DNA of 32,579 nucleotides from assembly GCA_002401855.1 (NCBI GenBank), contig NVUH01000026.1:2574-35152 (forward strand), read 5' to 3'. The notes beneath the pieces are model-generated. The model was not told the DNA's origin. It did no database searches and saw only the letters and a list, made by a program, of their open reading frames with translations. The position numbers were made by a program, and so were the translations under genes. The stretch's first letter is position 1, and the number at the start of each line of letters is the position of its first letter. The DNA comes from Hyphomicrobiales bacterium. GTDB taxonomy: Bacteria; Pseudomonadota; Alphaproteobacteria; Rhizobiales; OSC116. This document shows, piece by piece, positions 27,337-32,579 of the stretch.

Positions 27337-27834
27337 CTAGGCGCTGCCTGTAATGTCTAGTAGGCAGGCCATGAGGGCTTGTTCGGCGGATTTTTCTGCC
27401 CATAAAGCGAATTGGAATGCGGCATAATATTGCTCGCAGGTTTCGACGCTGTGGTTGATGATCATGTGGCATTGTTTGTCAGTAAAGTTCTGACCGCCGG
27501 CGATTAGCGTGCCGTAGCGGAACATGAGGATGTCGCTATTGGCCCAATATTCGAAATGGCCCATCCACAATTGCTCGTTGATGAGGAGGAGGAGTTTTTC
27601 TAGCTCACCGACCCGCGCGTGTGGGGGTTGGAAATCGAACGCGATGCCGAGATGTAGGCCATCGATTTGCGGATTCCAATGCACTGTGAGGTTATATTTA
27701 CACCATTCGCCAACAATGTGGATGTTGATCTCATCAGTATTAATGCGTTGGGCGTGCCATTCAAAACTCTTGGTTAGATGTTCGACAACATCTATTGGAT
27801 GTACTGTTAAATCGTCATTATCATCAAATTTCAA
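27337..27834 (-). CDS. YbjN-domain protein
   Basis: A 165-residue protein of the YbjN family, a type III secretion chaperone-like fold of unknown biochemical role. Typical features are EWCKYNLTVHWNPQIDGLHL in the first half, an acidic helix ELEKLLLLINEQLWMGHFEYW and a final helix around YYAAFQFALWAEKSAEQALM. It is upstream of proC with 72 nt between them, the usual alphaproteobacterial order. I have no evidence for its function beyond this context. Confidence 0.8.
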   Translation of the reverse strand: MKFDDNDDLTVHPIDVVEHLTKSFEWHAQRINTDEINIHIVGEWCKYNLTVHWNPQIDGLHLGIAFDFQPPHARVGELEKLLLLINEQLWMGHFEYWANSDILMFRYGTLIAGGQNFTDKQCHMIINHSVETCEQYYAAFQFALWAEKSAEQALMACLLDITGSA

Positions 27835-27913
27835 GATACCACCTTTTACTCGTTTTGATAAAAGGGAGCATGGCGTTATTTGTATGATTTGCCAAGTGAA
27901 TTTTTGATTATTG

Positions 27914-29422
27914 TTATGCGTGGCAGAGTTTTGTGAAGATATTGGCCATTTTTACTGTGGCTTGGGTGAGTTGAGCTGGGGTGAACGGGGCAAAGCCAAG
28001 CAGCAGGCCTTGTTGCGTGGGGGGCAATGGGGTGAGGCCATAAAGTGACAAGGCGCGGATGGAAATGTCGTTTTGGCGTAGATGCTTGGCGATTTGTGTA
28101 TCGCCTAATATTTGCAATTTGGGGTGAATGATTTTTACGGCGAAATGCATGCCTGCATTGGTGGACATGGGTTTTATATATTGGCTTAGATGTTGATCTA
28201 TCGCGCTTAGCAGAGTGAGGCGGCGCTCGTTATATAGCACCCGCATTTTGCGAATGTGGCTGGTGAATTGGCCGTTATTGATGAATTCTGTAAGGGCTAA
28301 TTGGATGATGTTGGGCACATTGATGCCGGCATTGAACGAAGCTGCGGTGAAGGGGTTTACCAGTTGTGGGGGCAGCACCATGTAGGCGCAGCGTAGGGCG
28401 GGGGAGAGGATTTTGGAAAATGTGCCAATATATATTGTGCGGTGGCTCTGATCTAGGCCTTGTAGGGCGGCGATGGGGCGGCCATCATAGCGGTATTCGC
28501 TGTCATAATCATCTTCGATGAGCCAGAAATTGCGTTCTTCGGCCAATTGCAGCATGGTTTGGCGGTGTTTTAGGCTCATGGTGGCGCCTGTGGGGTGTTG
28601 GTGTGAGGGGGTGATGTAGGCTAATTTGGGGTGTGGGCAGCTGTTTATGGCGGCGGCGAATTGATGTTGATCATCTATAATTGGCATGGCGTGGAAATTT
28701 GCGCCAACGGCGGCGAAGACGGAGTGTGCGCCGCCATAGCCGGGGTGTTCGAACCAAATGTCGTTACCTTTATCGATTAGTAATCTGGCTGTTAGGTCTA
28801 GTGCGGCTTGGGAGCCTGAGACGATGAGCACTTGCTCTGGCTGGCAAATGACGCCGCGTGAGGCGCCCAAATAGGTGGCGATGGCTTGTTTGAAGGGTTT
28901 TAAGCCGCCTGTATAATTGTAATCTAGTTGATCTATGGCGGCGGTTTTGGTGACTTGGCTTAATAGTTTGGCGAATTCGGCGCGGGGGAATTGAGTGAGA
29001 TCGGGCAGGCTAGATTGGAAGGGGATGTAGCGCCATGTTTGGTTGAAGCTGGCGCGTTTTACGGCTGCCATCTCCATGCCGTGTTGGCTTAGGTTGAGTT
29101 TTTTTGGCGCAGGCGGTTTGGTAGGGGTGGGGGTGAAAAACTGTTGATCGGGTGAAATGTTGGCGACATAGGTGCCGCTGCCTTGTTTGGCGACTAGATA
29201 GCCTTCGGCGATGAGTTGATCGAAGGCGCTGATGATGGTGTTGCGGCTTAAGGACAGCTGTTTGGCTAGGGTGCGGCTGGGGGGGAGGCGTAGATCGGCC
29301 TTTAATTTATCGGTTAGGATGGCGGTTTTTATTTGATGATAGAGATTGCGCCATTGCGGTAGGTTTTGGTCTGGCGCGGTGGTGAGTAGGGCTTGGATGT
29401 CGAAATGAGTGGATTTGGACAA
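27914..29422 (-). CDS. MocR/PdxR-type regulator (GntR winged helix fused to aminotransferase-like domain)
   Basis: A 502-residue MocR-family regulator. The GntR-type winged helix spans about 20-88 (LPPSRTLAKQLSLSRNTIIS then GYLVAKQGSGTYV), a proline-rich linker lies at about 97-110, and the rest is a class I aminotransferase fold with the PLP-binding lysine K337 in GTFSKILSPALR and the DDYDSEYRYDG motif at 304-314. Such proteins sense PLP or PLP-amino-acid adducts. The frame has no ATG near its start; the TTG at 29420-29422 with AGG about 9 nt upstream is the best choice. It is divergent from a flavin/PNP-oxidase-like gene, its likely target, and its own promoter overlaps repeated AATTGGT boxes. 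Confidence 0.92.
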   Translation of the reverse strand: MSKSTHFDIQALLTTAPDQNLPQWRNLYHQIKTAILTDKLKADLRLPPSRTLAKQLSLSRNTIISAFDQLIAEGYLVAKQGSGTYVANISPDQQFFTPTPTKPPAPKKLNLSQHGMEMAAVKRASFNQTWRYIPFQSSLPDLTQFPRAEFAKLLSQVTKTAAIDQLDYNYTGGLKPFKQAIATYLGASRGVICQPEQVLIVSGSQAALDLTARLLIDKGNDIWFEHPGYGGAHSVFAAVGANFHAMPIIDDQHQFAAAINSCPHPKLAYITPSHQHPTGATMSLKHRQTMLQLAEERNFWLIEDDYDSEYRYDGRPIAALQGLDQSHRTIYIGTFSKILSPALRCAYMVLPPQLVNPFTAASFNAGINVPNIIQLALTEFINNGQFTSHIRKMRVLYNERRLTLLSAIDQHLSQYIKPMSTNAGMHFAVKIIHPKLQILGDTQIAKHLRQNDISIRALSLYGLTPLPPTQQGLLLGFAPFTPAQLTQATVKMANIFTKLCHA

Positions 29423-29469
29423 TTGGTACTGCCTAATTGTTTGAATTGGTGCTTTTTATAGAACCAATT
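29421..29469. promoter_or_regulatory. AATTGGT box cluster, probable MocR operator
   Basis: AATTGGT occurs as direct repeats at 29421-29427 and 29444-29450 (23 nt apart, close to two helical turns) and inverted as ACCAATT at 29463-29469. Direct-plus-inverted boxes are what two-site MocR/PdxR binding requires. The cluster covers the mocR start codon and its promoter. Confidence 0.5.
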
Positions 29470-29483
29470 ATGTGAGAAAACAA
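29455..29483 (-). promoter_or_regulatory. Promoter of the mocR-type gene
   Basis: On the minus strand TTGTTT (29478-29483) is separated by exactly 17 nt from TATAAA (29455-29460). The inverted ACCAATT box lies in the spacer, so autorepression is likely. Confidence 0.55.
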
Positions 29484-29507
29484 GTTTTGAATGAATGAAG
29501 GTGATTT

Positions 29508-30164
29508 ATGAGTGATACAAGTTATCCGCAGACTGATTTGAATAAAGTGAAGCAAACGCGTGTGCGTGCGACCTATGACCGAGATATTGTGCATGCGATA
29601 TTGGATGAGGCTTATGTGGTGCAGGTGGGATTTGTGGTGGAGGGGCGGCCGCAAATTATACCTATGTATGGAATTCGGGATGGTGAGACCATGGTGTTTC
29701 ATGGTTCGCGGAAATCGCGGTTTATGCGCAAATTGGCTGATGGGGTGGCGCTTTGTTTGAATGTGACGCATGTTGATGGGTTGTTGTTTGGGCGGTCGGC
29801 GTTTCATCATTCGATGAATTATCGCAGTGTGGTGATACATTCTGTGGGGCGGTTGGCGCGTGAGGAGGAAAAAGCGCGGTTGGCGATTGCGGTGACGGAT
29901 CGGTTTGCTGAGGGGCGTTATGCTGATGTGCGCGGGACGGCGGCGAATGAAATGAAGGCTACGGATTTTTTGATTGTGCCAATAGAAAATGTGGTGGCGA
30001 AGGTGCGCACGGGTGACCCTGTTGATGATAAGGATGATTTGGATTTGCCGCATTGGGCGGGTGAAATTACGGTTTCGCGGGCGTTTGGGGTGCCTCGGGC
30101 GGCTAAGGGTTTGAAAGCTGGCATTGAGGTGCCGCAGAATTTGATTGAAAAATATGGTGAGTGA
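29508..30164 (+). CDS. Pyridoxamine 5'-phosphate oxidase-like flavin-binding protein
   Basis: A 218-residue protein of the split-barrel flavin-binding superfamily, PNPOx-like type. Recognisable parts are AILDEAYVVQVGFVVEGRPQ followed by IIPMYGIRDGETMVFHGSR (about 31-65), the segment ALCLNVTHVDGLLFGRSAFH, HSMNYRSVVIHSVGRL, and a C-terminal FLIVPIENVVAKVRTGDP. It probably binds FMN or F420-like flavin but is not the housekeeping PdxH, whose motifs differ. Divergence from a PLP-dependent MocR regulator suggests a link to vitamin B6 or to detoxification. A GAAGGTGA ribosome-binding site precedes the ATG. The next gene begins 1 nt after its stop. Confidence 0.85.
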   Translation: MSDTSYPQTDLNKVKQTRVRATYDRDIVHAILDEAYVVQVGFVVEGRPQIIPMYGIRDGETMVFHGSRKSRFMRKLADGVALCLNVTHVDGLLFGRSAFHHSMNYRSVVIHSVGRLAREEEKARLAIAVTDRFAEGRYADVRGTAANEMKATDFLIVPIENVVAKVRTGDPVDDKDDLDLPHWAGEITVSRAFGVPRAAKGLKAGIEVPQNLIEKYGE

Positions 30165-30165
30165 A

Positions 30166-30582
30166 ATGATTAAAATTGCTGAGACTAGAGATGAGTTAGT
30201 GGCTTGTTACGCGATTGTGCATGAGCTGCGGGATCACTTATCGGTTGATGAGTATTTGGCTATGCTGGAGGTGATGAAAGGCGAGGGGTATCGGCTTGCT
30301 TTTTTGGAGGCTGATGGGCTGGTTGTTTGTTGCGCGGGGTTTCATATGCAGAGCACGTTATTTATGGGGCGGTACATGTATGTTGATGATTTGGTGACGG
30401 GGGCGGCGCATCGATCTTTGCAATATGGGGAGCAGATGATGGATTGGTTGAAGGGGTATGCGCGGGATGCGGGCTGTGGGCATTTGACTTTATGCTCGGG
30501 TGTGCAAAGATTTAGTGCGCATAAGTTTTATTTGAATCAGGGGTTTAAGATTGCATCGCATTATTTTAGCCAAGAATTATAG
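30166..30582 (+). CDS. GNAT-family N-acetyltransferase
   Basis: A 138-residue acetyltransferase with the GNAT core: YMYVDDLVTGAAHRSLQYGE contains beta-4 and the acetyl-CoA loop (position of R/Q-x-x-G-x-G/A, here slightly degenerate), and ending SAHKFYLNQGFKIASHYF is the usual C-terminal A-x-x-x-Y-x-x-x-G-F. The ATG at 30166 is chosen because GGTGAG lies 4 nt upstream; starts at 30154 (ATG) and 30145 (TTG) are in frame. It begins 1 nt after the flavin-protein stop, so the two are coupled. The acceptor is unknown. Confidence 0.85.
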   Translation: MIKIAETRDELVACYAIVHELRDHLSVDEYLAMLEVMKGEGYRLAFLEADGLVVCCAGFHMQSTLFMGRYMYVDDLVTGAAHRSLQYGEQMMDWLKGYARDAGCGHLTLCSGVQRFSAHKFYLNQGFKIASHYFSQEL

Positions 30583-30634
30583 AATCACTTGCTAATGTTC
30601 TCTTTATGTTCTAATTTGAATGAAAGGAGATTTT

Positions 30635-31081
30635 ATGCAAGCACGGATGAGTATGATTACACTGGGTGTGGCGGATTTGCCACGGGCTCGGGCTTTTTAT
30701 AAAGATGGGCTTGGGTTGCCATTGTTAGATTTAGGCGATGGCGATGAGGTTGCGTTTTTTAATTTGAATGGGACTTGGTTGGGGCTTTTTCCGTGGGATG
30801 AGTTGGCTAAGGATGCTGGTATTCCGGTGGAGGATTTTGTGCCGCAAAAAGATAGCATGTTTAGAGGTGTGACGGTTGGGCATAATTTAATTTCGGAAGC
30901 TGCGGTGGATGCGCAAATGGATGAAGCGGTTGAAGCTGGTGCGACTTTGGTGAAGCGGCCGCAAAAAGTTTTTTGGGGCGGTTATAGTGGTTATTTTAAG
31001 GATTTGGATGGGCATTTGTGGGAGCTGGCGCATAATCCATTTTCTTGGATTGGACCAAAGGATGAAAAAGCTGAGGGTTGA
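30635..31081 (+). CDS. VOC-superfamily (glyoxalase/bleomycin-resistance-like) protein
   Basis: A 148-residue two-module VOC protein: MITLGVADLPRARAFYKDGL then GLPLLDLGDGDEVAFFNLNG in the first module, and GVTVGHNLISEAAVDAQMDEA, VKRPQKVFWGGYSGYFKDLDGHLWELA in the second. Ending DLDGHLWELAHNP provides the usual glutamate ligand (E in WEL). The start at 30635 is preferred because AAAGGAG lies 6 nt upstream; the ATG at 30620 overlaps that site. It follows the GNAT gene by 52 nt. Specific substrate is unknown; it shares no close similarity by eye with the VOC gene at 8343-8786. Confidence 0.88.
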   Translation: MQARMSMITLGVADLPRARAFYKDGLGLPLLDLGDGDEVAFFNLNGTWLGLFPWDELAKDAGIPVEDFVPQKDSMFRGVTVGHNLISEAAVDAQMDEAVEAGATLVKRPQKVFWGGYSGYFKDLDGHLWELAHNPFSWIGPKDEKAEG

Positions 31082-31135
31082 ATGAAAAATGAGTGCATAA
31101 AAGTGGCAACATGCTTAAAATTTGTGTGGTTTTGC

Positions 31136-31164
31136 TTGGCAGATGCGGTGGATGGGCATAGCAT
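31136..31164 (+). promoter_or_regulatory. Promoter of the aspartate aminotransferase gene
   Basis: TTGGCA (31136-31141) and TAGCAT (31159-31164) are 17 nt apart, about 38 nt before the ATG at 31202. CAGGAG at about 31189-31194 is the ribosome-binding site. Confidence 0.5.
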
Positions 31165-31174
31165 ATATGCGTAA

Positions 31175-32404
<1,230 letters not shown>

Positions 32405-32427
32405 GGGTAGGTGTTAGAAATTGAATA

Positions 32428-32486
32428 TAAACACATAGCAGCGCTATGTGTTTAGTGCATAGCTAATACATCTTTTCTATGCTTTT
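32428..32486. terminator. Hairpins downstream of aatA
   Basis: TAAACACATAGC (32428-32439) and GCTATGTGTTTA (32443-32454) form a perfect 12-bp stem with a 3-nt loop. Next, GCATAG (32457-32462) and CTATGC (32477-32482) form a smaller stem followed by TTTT (32483-32486). The first can act on both strands and abuts the stop of a possible minus-strand gene; the second is the more terminator-like on the plus strand. Confidence 0.5.
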
Positions 32487-32579
32487 CATCTTTGTATAAA
32501 AAACCTATATTCATTTCAACAGATCGCTCTAGGATCTTCAGGAACTTCCCTCCCTCTTTTGTTCCTGATATCGTTAATC
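32452..32579 (-). CDS. Possible 3' end of a minus-strand gene entering from the right edge
   Basis: One minus-strand frame is open from the right edge to a TAA at 32452-32454 (about 41 codons). It reads LTISGTKEGGKFLKILERSV then EMNIGFLYKDEKHRKDVLAMH, which has normal amino-acid composition and no family I recognise. The stop falls in the arm of the 12-bp hairpin, as expected for a gene end. It is too short to be sure. Confidence 0.35.
   Translation of the reverse strand, partial: LTISGTKEGGKFLKILERSVEMNIGFLYKDEKHRKDVLAMH

Overview
The window looks like a chromosomal segment of a moderately AT-rich alphaproteobacterium. The main evidence is gene order: zapE, then mdh-sucC-sucD-sucA-sucB-(VOC)-lpd in one direction, together with ffh-rpsP-rimM, is a typical alphaproteobacterial arrangement, and the proteins (LDH-like Mdh, 1016-aa SucA, rpsP with an Ala/Glu tail, MCP with an alphaproteobacterial-style HAMP region) fit. 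I cannot place it below class level. No rRNA, tRNA, CRISPR array, prophage or transposase is visible.

Layout. 1-2.3 kb: ffh-rpsP-rimM (minus strand; rimM runs off the left edge), read from a near-consensus promoter about 160 nt upstream of ffh. 2.4-6.6 kb: a plus-strand cassette of a TbpB-like surface lipoprotein, a Slam-type outer-membrane translocator (type XI secretion), an APH/choline-kinase-fold protein and a small secreted cysteine protein; a Rho-independent terminator separates cargo and Slam. 6.6-6.9 kb: copy A of a dispersed intergenic repeat. 6.9-16.5 kb: the TCA-cycle block, in which mdh-sucCD and sucAB-VOC-lpd are separated by a strong terminator and a 345-nt gap, so they are probably two transcription units. 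16.7-22.1 kb: a broken Lrp/AsnC regulator, a cupin, zapE, a MazG-like NTP pyrophosphohydrolase, a DUF1232 membrane protein and a chemoreceptor. 22.1-22.5 kb: inverted copy B of the repeat. 22.5-25.3 kb: two tandem branched-chain aminotransferase paralogues divergent from a MarR regulator, followed by an SDR gene gutted by an internal deletion. 25.4-26.1 kb: an AT-rich orphan gene of unknown function with a Cys/His motif and a C-terminal membrane anchor. 26.1-29.4 kb: mocR, ybjN-like, proC and csaA-like genes on the minus strand. 29.5-32.4 kb: a flavin-binding PNPOx-like protein, a GNAT acetyltransferase, a VOC protein and an aspartate aminotransferase on the plus strand. A possible partial gene enters at the right edge.

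Large-scale structure. From base 1 to about 22.1 kb the plus strand is C/A-rich whatever the direction of the genes; from about 22.55 kb to the end it is G/T-rich, again whatever the direction. The switch falls inside repeat copy B. This points to a rearrangement breakpoint or, less likely, a replication origin.

The most unusual items are the Slam cassette with its two extra genes, the repeat pair and the skew switch at copy B, the orphan membrane protein at 25.4 kb, and two fresh-looking gene losses (Lrp/AsnC and SDR) next to genes they probably once worked with.
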